From CAYXOX01 sp964466745 (GTDB lineage: Bacteria > Pseudomonadota > Alphaproteobacteria > Rhodobacterales > Rhodobacteraceae): DNA of 45,039 bases. Where the stretch lies: the NCBI GenBank assembly GCA_964466745.1, contig CAYXOX010000011.1, forward strand, positions 1 through 45,039, given 5' to 3'. The translations under genes were made by a program, and so were the position numbers. The notes beneath the pieces were generated by a model. That model was not told the DNA's origin. It ran no database searches and was given only the letters and a program-made list of their open reading frames with translations. Positions within the stretch are counted from its first letter, which is position 1; every line of letters starts with the position of its first letter. Of this stretch, positions 1-7,995 are shown piece after piece.

Positions 1-411
1 CCAGGCGAAGATGCCGTTCACCGGATGCATCATCATGTTCTTCCAGACGAGCGCCGAGACGGTCGGCATCACGAAGAACGGCGCGATCACCATGATCCGG
101 ATGATGCCCTGCCCGAACATCGGCCGGTCGAGAAGAAGCGCGATCAGGATTCCACCCCCCACCGTGATCAGCAGAACGCCCCCCACGAGGAAGAAGGTAT
201 TGATCATCGCGGCCGTGAAGCTCGGATCCGTCAGGAACCAGTAGTAGTTCTCCCACCCGACGAAGGGATTTCCCGTCGGGGTGATCAGGTTGTAGCGCAG
301 GAACGAGAAGTAGATCGTCAGCGAAAGCGGAATGATCATCCAGCCGAGCAGGAGGATCACCGAAGGCGCGATCATTGTCCTGGCAGCGGCGCGGGAAGCC
401 TTGGTCGCCAT
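1..411 (-). CDS. Polyol/sugar ABC transporter permease, MalF type (3' end outside window)
   Basis: Inner-membrane permease that would work with the binding protein encoded just upstream. The visible 137 N-terminal residues hold a first membrane helix rich in Ile and Leu (about residues 13-35), then the NPFVGWENYYWFL stretch typical of MalF-type permeases, a second helix around INTFFLVGGVLLITV, and a third near IMVIAPFFVMP. The start is the ATG at 411 because AGGAG lies 4 bases before it. The frame is open to base 1, so the gene is cut by the window edge, and the second permease and the ATPase probably lie further left. It follows the binding-protein gene on the same strand with a 137-bp gap holding a strong hairpin. 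The exact substrate is inferred only from the binding protein and neighbours. Confidence 0.9.
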   Translation of the reverse strand, partial: MATKASRAAARTMIAPSVILLLGWMIIPLSLTIYFSFLRYNLITPTGNPFVGWENYYWFLTDPSFTAAMINTFFLVGGVLLITVGGGILIALLLDRPMFGQGIIRIMVIAPFFVMPTVSALVWKNMMMHPVNGIFAW

Positions 412-510
412 GGGCTCCTCCCGTTGCGACATCTGAATCATTGAAGGAAAGGCCCGCCCGGACCCTTGCTACAATGCTACGAAGTACCCGGAGACGATGG
501 TGCGGGGAAG

Positions 511-536
511 CGGACCGGCCCGTCGGGGCCGGTCCG
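511..536 (-). other. Intergenic hairpin between binding-protein and permease genes
   Basis: Two perfectly complementary 11-base arms (511-521 and 526-536) are separated by a 4-base loop. No run of T follows on the minus strand, so it does not look like a full intrinsic terminator. Its position just after a binding-protein gene and before the permease fits the common arrangement in which a hairpin stabilises the binding-protein message and lowers expression of the permeases. That role is inferred. Confidence 0.6.
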
Positions 537-548
537 CCAGGGCAGGAG

Positions 549-1874
549 TTACTGAATGTAACCGGCGCGGGTCATTTCGCGCACCGCGAACTGCTGGCTG
601 TTGGCCAGCGCCTCATCGACGCTCTGCTGACCGGCAAGCGCCGCCGAGATCTGCTGGCCGACGTAGTTGCCGATGCCCTGGAACTCGGGGATGGCGACGA
701 ACTGGATACCGGTATAGGGCACCGGATCCTTCGTCGGGTTCGCCGGGTCAACCGAGAAGATCGCGTTCATGATCGTTTCGGCGAAGGGCGCGGCCTCGAG
801 CAAGCGCGGATCCTCGTGGACCGACTGGCGCGTGCCGCTAGGGACGGCCACCCAGCCTTCGGTTTCGCCGACCATCTCGAAGTACTCCTTCGAGGTGCCC
901 CACTTCAGGAAGTCCTTGGCGACCTCGATCTTCTGCGAGCTTTGCGGGATCGCCAGTGCCCAGGACCAGAACCAGCCGGTGCCGTTCGACGTCACCTGCA
1001 TCGGCGCCTGGAAGAAATCGGTCTTGTCGGCGACGGTGGACGTGTTGGGATTGCGCACGTCGTTGGCCGCCGAGGTCGCGTCGACCCAGGTCGCGCACTT
1101 GCCGTCCTTGAACAGCGCGCGGTTCTCGTTGTGGCCGTTCCCGGTGGCACCCGGCGGGCCGTAGTTCGTCATCAGGTCGACGTAGTAGGTGATCGCCGCG
1201 TTCCATTCGGGGCTGTCGAGCTGCGGGTTCCAGTCCATGTCGAACCAGCGGGCACCGAAAGCGTTCGCGAGCGGGCCGATGAAGGCCATGTTCTCGCCCC
1301 AGCCGGCCTTGCCGCGCTGACAGGTTCCGAAGATCCCGTTCTCGGGGTCGTGGAGCTTGGCCACGTAGTCTTCCTTGAACGAGGTATAGGTGATCTGCTC
1401 CGTCGGCGCCTCGAGCCCGGCCGCCTCGAAGAGGTCGGTCCGGTAGAAGGTGAACGACGTCTCCGAGTACAGCGGCACCGCGTAGAGGTTTCCATCCTTG
1501 TCCGACAGGCCGTTGCGGACGAGCTGGAAGATATCGTTCAGATCGTAATCCGCATCATCGCCGAAATCGTTGAGCGGCACGAGCCAGCCGTTGGCACCCC
1601 AGATCGGTGCCTCGTAGGCGCCGATGAAGATGATGTCGAAAGACCCCCCGTTGGTGGCGATGTCCTGCGTGGTGCGCTGGCGCAGGACGTTTTCCTCCAG
1701 CACGACCCAGTTGATCGTGTTGCCGGTTTCCGCTTCCCACTGAGGGGCGAGCTTCTGCATGACGATCATGTCGGCGTTGTTCACCGTTGCGATCGTGATT
1801 TCCTCCGCCCAGGCCGCGGTGCCGGCGACGAGCGCCACCGCCGATGCGGCGAGCAGGCTGTTCTTGTGGTTCAT
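549..1874 (-). CDS. Polyol (sorbitol/mannitol-type) ABC transporter substrate-binding protein
   Basis: Periplasmic binding protein of 441 residues, the usual size for cluster B/SmoE-type sugar binders. Residues 1-23 form a Sec signal peptide (MNHKNSLLAASAVALV..) ending AWA before EEITIATVNN. The segments TIATVNNADM, VVLEENVLRQRTTQDIAT and GSFDIIFIGAYEAPIW closely resemble the SmoE sorbitol/mannitol-binding protein known from Rhodobacter. The gene follows its own LacI regulator on the same strand. A perfect 14-bp palindrome at 1950-1963 lies about 75 bp before the start and is a likely operator. With the kinase and KbaZ-like genes across the regulator, the ligand may be a hexitol that feeds into tagatose, such as galactitol, altritol or sorbitol. 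The family is seen directly; the exact ligand is inference. Confidence 0.9.
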   Translation of the reverse strand: MNHKNSLLAASAVALVAGTAAWAEEITIATVNNADMIVMQKLAPQWEAETGNTINWVVLEENVLRQRTTQDIATNGGSFDIIFIGAYEAPIWGANGWLVPLNDFGDDADYDLNDIFQLVRNGLSDKDGNLYAVPLYSETSFTFYRTDLFEAAGLEAPTEQITYTSFKEDYVAKLHDPENGIFGTCQRGKAGWGENMAFIGPLANAFGARWFDMDWNPQLDSPEWNAAITYYVDLMTNYGPPGATGNGHNENRALFKDGKCATWVDATSAANDVRNPNTSTVADKTDFFQAPMQVTSNGTGWFWSWALAIPQSSQKIEVAKDFLKWGTSKEYFEMVGETEGWVAVPSGTRQSVHEDPRLLEAAPFAETIMNAIFSVDPANPTKDPVPYTGIQFVAIPEFQGIGNYVGQQISAALAGQQSVDEALANSQQFAVREMTRAGYIQ

Positions 1875-1949
1875 CTGATTCCTCCCGTTCGGTGCAAATC
1901 CTCACCGGAGGGCAGCTAACGGACGAAATCCGCTCGCGTCAATCAAAAT

Positions 1950-1963
1950 TTTACGCGCGTAAA
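1950..1963. promoter_or_regulatory. Candidate LacI-family operator upstream of the polyol-binding-protein gene
   Basis: TTTACGCGCGTAAA is a perfect 14-bp palindrome with the central CG step typical of LacI-family operators. It lies in the 126-bp gap between the regulator gene and the binding-protein gene, where the transporter promoter should be. A related copy (11 of 14 identical) lies at 3138-3151 in front of the regulator and kinase genes. Confidence 0.6.
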
Positions 1964-2000
1964 TCTTAGGTTCGCAGTGCTGACGTATTCCAGGGCCGCG

Positions 2001-3029
2001 TCAGGCCGAGGCGCGCATCACCAGGCTCCCGTGGAACAGCCTTTCCTCGCGTTCGCCGAACGAGCCGCCGGCCTCGATCAGCTTCAGCAGCGTCTCGACG
2101 CTGGTATGCGCGATGGAGGCATAGTCCTGCGCGACGGTCGTCAGTGACGGCGAGGTGTAGCGCGAAAACGGGTGATCGTCGTGCCCGGCGATGCGGATGG
2201 CGAAGCCGGCGCCGCGCCCCACCCGGAAACCCTGCTCGTAGGCTGCCGCCAAAAGGCCGATGGCCAGCCGGTCGTTGCTGCACAGGATCGTATCGGTCGG
2301 CAGGTCGCGGCCCGACAGCACCCGCCTGCCCTCCTGGTAGCCGACCTCCTCGAACTCCCAGCCCTCACCGTGGACATGGATCACGTGAGGCGGATACCCA
2401 AGCTTCTCCATCGACTCGACATAGGCGTTGCGCCGCTTGTTGGCGTTCGGGTTCACCGGCGGCATCTCGAAGAAGCAGGGCGGCTCGCCCGTCCGGCACA
2501 GGTATTCCACGATCAGCGGAATGCTCTGGGCGTTGTCGGAGCCGATGAACGCCTGGCCCACCCCTTCCATGTTGCTGTCGAACAGGATGGTCGGGACATC
2601 TTCGCAGAAGCGCTCCACCGCCGCGCGGTCCGACGCCCGCCCGAGGGGCGCAAGCAGCACGCCGGCGGGCTTGAGCAGGCGCAGGCTGTCGAGGATGTCG
2701 TTTTCCAGCTTCCGGTCCCCGTGCGAGCTGAACAGGATCGGCCACATCCCCGCCTCGATCAGGCGACGCTCGATGTTGCGGGCGATCTCAGCGAAGAACG
2801 GATCGGCCAGGTAGGGCACGACAACGCCGACGTTCTTCGTCAGTCGCCGGTTCTGGTTCATCGCGAAGATGTTCGGGCGATAGTCGTATTCCTTCAGCGC
2901 CCGCTCGATGCGGTCGCGCGTGCTGGGCCGGACGCTCGCCGGATCGTTGAAGTATTTCGAGACCGTCGGGCGGGAGATCCCGCTCAACGCGGCGAACTCC
3001 TCCATGTTCCGGATCTTCGGTTCGTCCAT
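2001..3029 (-). CDS. LacI-family transcriptional regulator of the polyol locus
   Basis: Repressor of 342 residues. The N-terminal helix-turn-helix covers about residues 8-55 (EEFAALSGISRPTVSKYFND, then the hinge-proximal TRDRIERALKEYDYRPN). A periplasmic-binding-protein-like effector domain follows, beginning at VGVVVPYLADPFFAE and including a C-terminal AGHDDHPFSRYTSPSLTTV segment typical of LacI/GalR proteins. The start is placed at the ATG at 3029, which has AGGTGG in front and begins just before the HTH; a longer frame starting at 3065 adds 12 residues with no HTH similarity. It sits between the transporter genes (same strand) and the divergent kinase/epimerase genes. Palindromic sites on both sides suggest it controls all of them and itself. 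The inducer is probably the transported polyol or its keto sugar. Confidence 0.93.
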   Translation of the reverse strand: MDEPKIRNMEEFAALSGISRPTVSKYFNDPASVRPSTRDRIERALKEYDYRPNIFAMNQNRRLTKNVGVVVPYLADPFFAEIARNIERRLIEAGMWPILFSSHGDRKLENDILDSLRLLKPAGVLLAPLGRASDRAAVERFCEDVPTILFDSNMEGVGQAFIGSDNAQSIPLIVEYLCRTGEPPCFFEMPPVNPNANKRRNAYVESMEKLGYPPHVIHVHGEGWEFEEVGYQEGRRVLSGRDLPTDTILCSNDRLAIGLLAAAYEQGFRVGRGAGFAIRIAGHDDHPFSRYTSPSLTTVAQDYASIAHTSVETLLKLIEAGGSFGEREERLFHGSLVMRASA

Positions 3030-3137
3030 CGCCCACCTCGCATCGCGCCCCACGGGTGCCTGCACGACAGGCCGCGGCTCTTCGGGCTGGATAGAGGACG
3101 CGGCGATGCCCAGCCAGTAAAAAGCGTAAGTTCAAAT

Positions 3138-3151
3138 TTGCTGCGCGTAAA
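3138..3151. promoter_or_regulatory. Second candidate LacI-family operator, between regulator and kinase genes
   Basis: TTGCTGCGCGTAAA matches the perfect palindrome at 1950-1963 at 11 of 14 positions and keeps the GCGCGTAAA half. A further GCGTAA half-site lies at 3124-3129. The site is in the 254-bp divergent region between the regulator (starts 3029, minus) and the kinase (starts 3284, plus), so it could serve both genes. Confidence 0.5.
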
Positions 3152-3283
3152 GTTTTATATTGACAGGAAGAAAGCCCGATGGCACCGAATTGGCGCAGAA
3201 TGTGCCCCGGGACCGCACAGCGTGGCTCGAGCCCCGCCTCGGGGTGCGGCGCGGGCGGGGGGGAACGCGGAGCCCGGACAACC

Positions 3284-4234
3284 ATGAAGAAGATCGTCGT
3301 CATCGGCGAAATCCTGGCCGAAATCATGGCCGACACTCCCGGATCGGGGTTTCGCGATCCGATGCCGTTGACCGGCCCCTTCCCCTCCGGCGCGCCCGCG
3401 ATCTTCATCGACCAGGTGGCCCGGCTGGGGCAGCCCTGCGCCATCGTCTCGACCGTCGGGAACGATGATTTCGGCCGGCTGAACCTCGATCGGCTGCAGG
3501 CCGACGGCGTTGACACCACGGCGGTCGCCATCGATCCCGACCGGCCCACCGGCTGCGCCTTCGTGCGCTACCGGCCCGGCGGCACCCGCGACTTCATCTT
3601 CAATATCCGCCACAGCGCCTGCGGGCAGGTACCCTCCGGGGATGCGGTGGCGCGCGCGATCGACAGCGCCGATCACCTGCATGTCATGGGCTCGTCGCTG
3701 TCCAGCGCCGGGATCGTGGCCCTGAATCTCGCGGCGACACGGGCGGTGAAGGCCCGCGGGGGCACGGTGTCCTTCGATCCGAACCTGCGCAAGGAGATGC
3801 TCGACTTGCCGGGCCTGCGCGGGGTGATGGCGGAAGTGCTTGGCCTGACGGACCTGTTCCTGCCTTCGGGAGACGAGGTGTTCCTGTTCAGCGGGGCATC
3901 GCGCGTCGAGGCGGCAGTGGCAGAGCTTCTGACCCTTGGGCCCCGCGCCGTCGTTCACAAGCAGGGCGCAGCGGGCGTGCGCTATCACGACACGGGCGGA
4001 ACCATCTTCCAGCACGCCTTTCCCGTCAGCGAACGCGACCCGACCGGGGCCGGAGATTGCTTCGGCGGCGTCTTCACCACGCTCTGGCTGCGCGGGATGG
4101 ACACCGCCGAGGCCCTCGCCCTGGCCGCCGCCGCCGGCGCGCTGGCCGTCACGAAGCGCGGCCCCATGGAAGGTGCGTCCAAGCTGGACGCGCTCACGGC
4201 CTTCGTCGCGGCGCATCTGGATGCCACGACATGA
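3284..4234 (+). CDS. PfkB-family carbohydrate kinase (probable tagatose/fructose-type sugar kinase)
   Basis: Cytoplasmic ribokinase-family kinase of 316 residues. It starts KKIVVIGEILAEIMAD, has the substrate-side segment SGAPAIFIDQVARLG in place of the usual GG motif, and carries the C-terminal anion-hole/catalytic signature DPTGAGDCFGG with the catalytic Asp. The start is set at 3284 because this is where PfkB similarity begins; the open frame runs back to 3179 without family residues. The ribosome-binding site is weak. Its stop overlaps the next gene's start (ATGA at 4231-4234), so the two are translationally coupled. In Agrobacterium a PfkB kinase next to a KbaZ-like protein phosphorylates D-tagatose; that activity is inferred here from gene pairing, and fructokinase activity is an alternative. 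Confidence 0.9.
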   Translation: MKKIVVIGEILAEIMADTPGSGFRDPMPLTGPFPSGAPAIFIDQVARLGQPCAIVSTVGNDDFGRLNLDRLQADGVDTTAVAIDPDRPTGCAFVRYRPGGTRDFIFNIRHSACGQVPSGDAVARAIDSADHLHVMGSSLSSAGIVALNLAATRAVKARGGTVSFDPNLRKEMLDLPGLRGVMAEVLGLTDLFLPSGDEVFLFSGASRVEAAVAELLTLGPRAVVHKQGAAGVRYHDTGGTIFQHAFPVSERDPTGAGDCFGGVFTTLWLRGMDTAEALALAAAAGALAVTKRGPMEGASKLDALTAFVAAHLDATT

Positions 4235-5484
4235 CACATCCGCTGTCGGCGATCCCCGCGGCCTTTCATGCCGGGCGTCCGCGCGGCATCACCTCGGTCT
4301 GCTCGGCGCATCCGCTCGTGATCGAGGCCGCGCTGCGCCTCGCGCTGGAAACGGGCCAGCCCGCGCTGATCGAGGCGACCTGCAACCAGGTCAACCAGGA
4401 GGGCGGCTACACGGGCATGACGCCCGCGGGGTTTCGCGCCTTCGTCGAGGGGATCGCCGAAACGGTCGGCCTGGCACCGGAGAGGATCATCCTGGGCGGG
4501 GATCACCTCGGCCCGAACCCCTGGAAGAGCCTGAACGCCGAGGCGGCGATGGCAAGGGCCGGGGAAATGATCGCGGCCTATGCCGCGGCCGGGTTCACCA
4601 AGATCCATCTCGATTGCTCGATGGGCTGTGCGGGCGAACCCGTCGCACTGGATGACACGGTCACCGCGGCCCGCGCCACCCACCTTGCCTCGGTTGCGGA
4701 AGCGCACAAGGCCGGGGCCGACCCCGTCTACGTGATCGGAACGGAGGTGCCGGTGCCGGGCGGCGCGCTGGAAGCGCTCGATCATCTCGCCGTGACGGAG
4801 CCTGCCGCCGTTGCCGCCACCTACGCCGCGCACCGTGCCGCCTTTGCCGCGGCCGGGGCCAGCGCTGCCTTTGCCCGCGTCATCGCGCTCGTCGTGCAGC
4901 CGGGGGTGGAGTTCGGCCACGACGCCGTCGTGCCGTTCGCACCCGAAGGCGCGGCGGCGCTCACCGAGAGCCTCGCGGGATTGCCGGGCCTCGTGTTCGA
5001 GGCGCATTCGACCGATTACCAGGCCGAGGCGGGGCTGGCCGCGCTTGCCCGCGGCGGGTTCGCCATTCTCAAGGTCGGTCCCTGGCTTACCTTCGCGCTG
5101 CGCGAGGCGCTCTACGGTCTCGACGCGATCGCCGACGTGCTGGACGGGCACCCGCCGCGCGGCGGCCTGATGGCCGAGATGGACGCGATCATGCTGGCCG
5201 CGCCCGAACACTGGCAGAGATACTACGAAGGCGACGAAAACGCGCGCTGGCTGCAACGCCATTTCAGCTACTCCGACCGCATCCGCTACTACTGGCCCGA
5301 CCGGAAAGCCGAGCGCGCGGTGGACCGGCTTCTGAGCCGCCTCGAAGGCCGCCGCATCCCGGAGACGGTCCTCGGCCAGTACCTGCCCCGGGCATCGGGC
5401 CGCGCCTTCGCCCGTGAGATCCTGCTCGGCGCGATCACGGACGTTCTGCGCATCTACGCCCGGGCCGGCAGCCCAGCTTCCTGA
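4231..5484 (+). CDS. GatZ/KbaZ-like protein, probable D-tagatose-6-phosphate 4-epimerase
   Basis: A 417-residue protein of the GatZ/KbaZ family. Recognisable segments are RGITSVCSAHPLVIEAAL, the nucleotide- or sugar-phosphate-binding TCNQVNQEGGYTGMTP, ILGGDHLGPNPW, HLDCSMGCAGEP, and VVQPGVEFGH. The family was first named as the non-catalytic subunit of tagatose-bisphosphate aldolase, which needs a GatY/KbaY partner. No GatY is seen here. Members paired with a PfkB kinase and a polyol transporter in Agrobacterium are known to interconvert tagatose 6-phosphate and fructose 6-phosphate, so this role fits better. It overlaps the kinase stop by 4 bp. The family call is firm; the epimerase reaction is inference from context. 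Confidence 0.85.
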   Translation: MTHPLSAIPAAFHAGRPRGITSVCSAHPLVIEAALRLALETGQPALIEATCNQVNQEGGYTGMTPAGFRAFVEGIAETVGLAPERIILGGDHLGPNPWKSLNAEAAMARAGEMIAAYAAAGFTKIHLDCSMGCAGEPVALDDTVTAARATHLASVAEAHKAGADPVYVIGTEVPVPGGALEALDHLAVTEPAAVAATYAAHRAAFAAAGASAAFARVIALVVQPGVEFGHDAVVPFAPEGAAALTESLAGLPGLVFEAHSTDYQAEAGLAALARGGFAILKVGPWLTFALREALYGLDAIADVLDGHPPRGGLMAEMDAIMLAAPEHWQRYYEGDENARWLQRHFSYSDRIRYYWPDRKAERAVDRLLSRLEGRRIPETVLGQYLPRASGRAFAREILLGAITDVLRIYARAGSPAS

Positions 5485-5916
5485 AGCGGCCGGCAACGGC
5501 GCTGTTGCGACCCGCCCCCCGGCCGACACCTGGAGGAAAGGATCGCGGGGCCGGGCCACGCGGGGTTGCACTTCATCGAACCATCACGCCATGCCTTCGG
5601 GGCTGAGGCACCGATCGGCGGCACGAGGCTGAAACTGTCGCCGGCCATGCCCCGCGTGTTCCCCTGGCTCGGGCCACGAACGACGTGCGGCAAGGGAAGC
5701 CCGCAGGGGGCGGATGGTCGCTCGTGGGAGGGAAGGCGTGGAACGCTGCCACGAAGGCGGTGCCACCGCTTGCCGCCGGGCCTCCCTCCACCGCTCCCGG
5801 AGAATTTCCGCCTGCACCCAGCGGTTGTCATGGAACCGACACCTAAGCGCCGTACCGGTCACGGGGCATGCGCGCCGCTTCGGCGCCATCGAGCCACCAG
5901 ATTCCGGGAGCAAGAC
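5485..5916. other. Intergenic region (432 bp) with no convincing gene
   Basis: Lies between the KbaZ-like gene and phoX, both on the plus strand. Short open frames here lack ribosome-binding sites or recognisable protein. The frame of phoX is open back to 5566, but that extension is arginine- and proline-rich and precedes the Tat signal, so it is taken as non-coding. The only feature with support is the Pho-box-like sequence at 5825-5842. A weak hairpin near 5490-5510 could end the upstream operon, but has no T run. Confidence 0.5.
5825..5842 (+). promoter_or_regulatory. Candidate Pho box upstream of phoX
   Basis: TTGTCAT-GGAA-CCGACAC fits the PhoB site pattern of two 7-base repeats (CTGTCA-like) separated by 4 bases, matching 6 of 7 and 5 of 7 positions. 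It ends 74 bp before the phoX start, a usual distance for PhoB activation. PhoX genes are commonly PhoB-controlled, which supports the reading, but a match this short can arise by chance. Confidence 0.45.
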
Positions 5917-7851
5917 ATGAAAGACATCGACACCACCAAACTGTCCGCCGACGACTGGGACGAGCTGAATTTCCCCCGCCCCGAGGTGCAGGAGTTCGAC
6001 CGCGTGGTCGAGCGCGCGATCTCGCGCCGCGGGTTCCTCGGTGGCGTGCTCGCCTTCGGCTCGGGCGCCGCGGTCATGGGCACGGGCCTGCTGAAAGGGT
6101 CGACGGCGCTGGCGCAGCCCGCCTCGCGCTTCCCCTTCACGCCCATCGCGCCGCAGACCGACAACACCGTGCATGTCCCCGAGGGCTACACCTGGGACGT
6201 TCTCGTGCGCTGGGGCGACCCGCTCTTCTCCGATGCCGCCGACGCCTGGGATCCGCAGGCCGGCGTGCCCGTCGCGCTGTCCGACCGTGTCTTCGGTGAG
6301 AACACCGACGGGATGGAGCTGTTCAACATCGACGGCCGCGAGATCATCGTGATCAACAGCGAGTACACCAACCGCTCCGTCAACCTGCCCCACGCCACCG
6401 ACGGCGTGCCGACCGGCCTCGATGACGTGCGCATGCTCCAGAACTTCCAGGGCGTGAGCGTGATCGAGATCGCGGAGGGCGCGAACGGTTGGGAAGTCGT
6501 GGTGGACAGCCCCTACAACCGCCGCATCACCCACCTGACGCCGATGACCTTCGACGGCCCCGCCGCCGGCCACCCGCTGCTGCAGACCGCCGAAGACCCG
6601 ACCGGCATGGCCTCCATGGGCACCTTCAACAACTGTGGCTCCGGCCGCACGCCCTGGGGCACCTACCTGACCTGCGAAGAGAACTTCAACGGCTACTTCG
6701 GCTCGAACGAACAGCGCGAAGACCAGAAACCGCTCGACATCAGCGCCGGCTTCCGCCGCTACGGCATCGGCGTCGAGGGCTGGGGCTACGACTACCACAA
6801 GTGGGACCCGCGCTTCGACACCTCCGTGAACCCCAACGAGCCCCATCGCGCGGGTTACATCGTGGAGATCGACCCGGCCGACCCGGCCTCGACGCCCGTC
6901 AAGCACACGGCCCTCGGCCGCTTCAAGCACGAGAACGCCGCCTACGCCATCGCGGCAGACGGCCGCGTGGTCGTGTACATGGGCGACGACGAGCGGGGCG
7001 AGTTCATGTACCGCTGGGTCAGCCGCGACGTCTACGTACCCGGCGAGGACACCTCCACCCTGCTTTCCGAGGGCCAGCTTTTCGTTGCCGTGTTCGAGGA
7101 CGATCTGACCGGCCGCTGGGTGCCGCTGACGCCGGCGACCACGGGCATGGATGAAGCGAGAATCGCCGTCTTCACCCGCATGGCGGGCTCGGCCGTGGGC
7201 GCCACGACCATGGACCGCCCCGAGTGGATCGCGGTCAACCCCGCCGCTGCCGAAGCCTACTGCTGCCTGACCAACAACTCGCGCCGCGGCCTGCTGAACG
7301 ACGATGGCACCGTGCGCACCAACGCCGGCGGTGACCCGATGACGGTGAACGCGGTCAACCCGCGTGAAACCAACCGCTACGGTCAGATCGTGCGCTGGCG
7401 CCCGGCGGGCGGCGACCATGGCGCCGATACCTTCAATTGGGATCTATACGTCATGGCCGGCAATCCGACCGTGGCCGAAGGCCCGGACGCGGGCTCGGCC
7501 AACATCAACGCGGGCAACCTCTTCAACTCGCCCGACGGGATGGTGATCGACACCACCGGCCTGATCTGGATCCAGACCGACGGCAACGACAGCAACGAGG
7601 GCCCCTTCGCCGGCATGGGCAACAACCAGATGCTGGCGGGCGATCCGGCGACGGGGCGCATCGAGCGCTTCCTCACCGGGCCCAAGGGCTGCGAGGTTAC
7701 CGGCCTGTGCTGGTCGTCGGACCGGCGCACGATGTTCGTCGGCATCCAGCACCCCGGCGACGATGGCGGCGACTGGCCCGACCACGGCGGCTCGCTCGCG
7801 CGCTCGGCGGTCATCGCGATCAAACGCGAGGACGGCGGCCTCGTGGGCTGA
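5917..7851 (+). CDS. phoX: PhoX-type alkaline phosphatase family protein (DUF839), Tat-exported
   Basis: Predicted periplasmic phosphatase of 644 residues, the normal size for PhoX, which releases phosphate from organic esters using iron and calcium cofactors. The Tat motif SRRGFLGG is at residues 36-43, followed by a hydrophobic stretch and ALAQP; the RR motif starts unusually far in (residue 37), as is common in PhoX proteins. FNNCGSGRTPWGTYLTCEEN carries the conserved Cys and Glu of the metal site, and GRFKHENAAYAI and YCCLTNNSRRG are also family blocks. The ATG at 5917 is preceded by GGGAG. A Pho-box-like sequence lies upstream and a strong terminator follows the stop. It stands alone rather than in an operon. 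Substrate range is not readable from sequence. Confidence 0.9.
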   Translation: MKDIDTTKLSADDWDELNFPRPEVQEFDRVVERAISRRGFLGGVLAFGSGAAVMGTGLLKGSTALAQPASRFPFTPIAPQTDNTVHVPEGYTWDVLVRWGDPLFSDAADAWDPQAGVPVALSDRVFGENTDGMELFNIDGREIIVINSEYTNRSVNLPHATDGVPTGLDDVRMLQNFQGVSVIEIAEGANGWEVVVDSPYNRRITHLTPMTFDGPAAGHPLLQTAEDPTGMASMGTFNNCGSGRTPWGTYLTCEENFNGYFGSNEQREDQKPLDISAGFRRYGIGVEGWGYDYHKWDPRFDTSVNPNEPHRAGYIVEIDPADPASTPVKHTALGRFKHENAAYAIAADGRVVVYMGDDERGEFMYRWVSRDVYVPGEDTSTLLSEGQLFVAVFEDDLTGRWVPLTPATTGMDEARIAVFTRMAGSAVGATTMDRPEWIAVNPAAAEAYCCLTNNSRRGLLNDDGTVRTNAGGDPMTVNAVNPRETNRYGQIVRWRPAGGDHGADTFNWDLYVMAGNPTVAEGPDAGSANINAGNLFNSPDGMVIDTTGLIWIQTDGNDSNEGPFAGMGNNQMLAGDPATGRIERFLTGPKGCEVTGLCWSSDRRTMFVGIQHPGDDGGDWPDHGGSLARSAVIAIKREDGGLVG

Positions 7852-7872
7852 TCGCTTCCCGCACGCACCGCA

Positions 7873-7902
7873 GGCGCGCCGCTCGATGCGGCGCGCCATT
7901 TC
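7873..7902 (+). terminator. Rho-independent terminator after phoX
   Basis: A perfect 10-bp GC stem (GGCGCGCCGC at 7873-7882 with GCGGCGCGCC at 7888-7897), a 5-base loop, then ATTTCGTT. It lies 21 bp after the phoX stop and before the convergent methyltransferase gene. Confidence 0.7.
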
Positions 7903-7995
7903 GTTCGCAAGCCGGCTTCGCGGCCCATGGAGACCGGCGCAGGCCGAGTTTCGCGAAACGCCCCCGTCGCCCCCAAGGGCCCGGCGCCTCGGCGA

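Noticed and set aside
3160..3165. TTGACA as a -35 box for the kinase gene
   Set aside because: No acceptable -10 hexamer lies 16-18 bases downstream, so a promoter cannot be placed with confidence.
5566..5916. A longer phoX start adding 117 residues
   Set aside because: The extension is not protein-like and would put the Tat signal deep inside the protein. The ATG at 5917 has a good ribosome-binding site.
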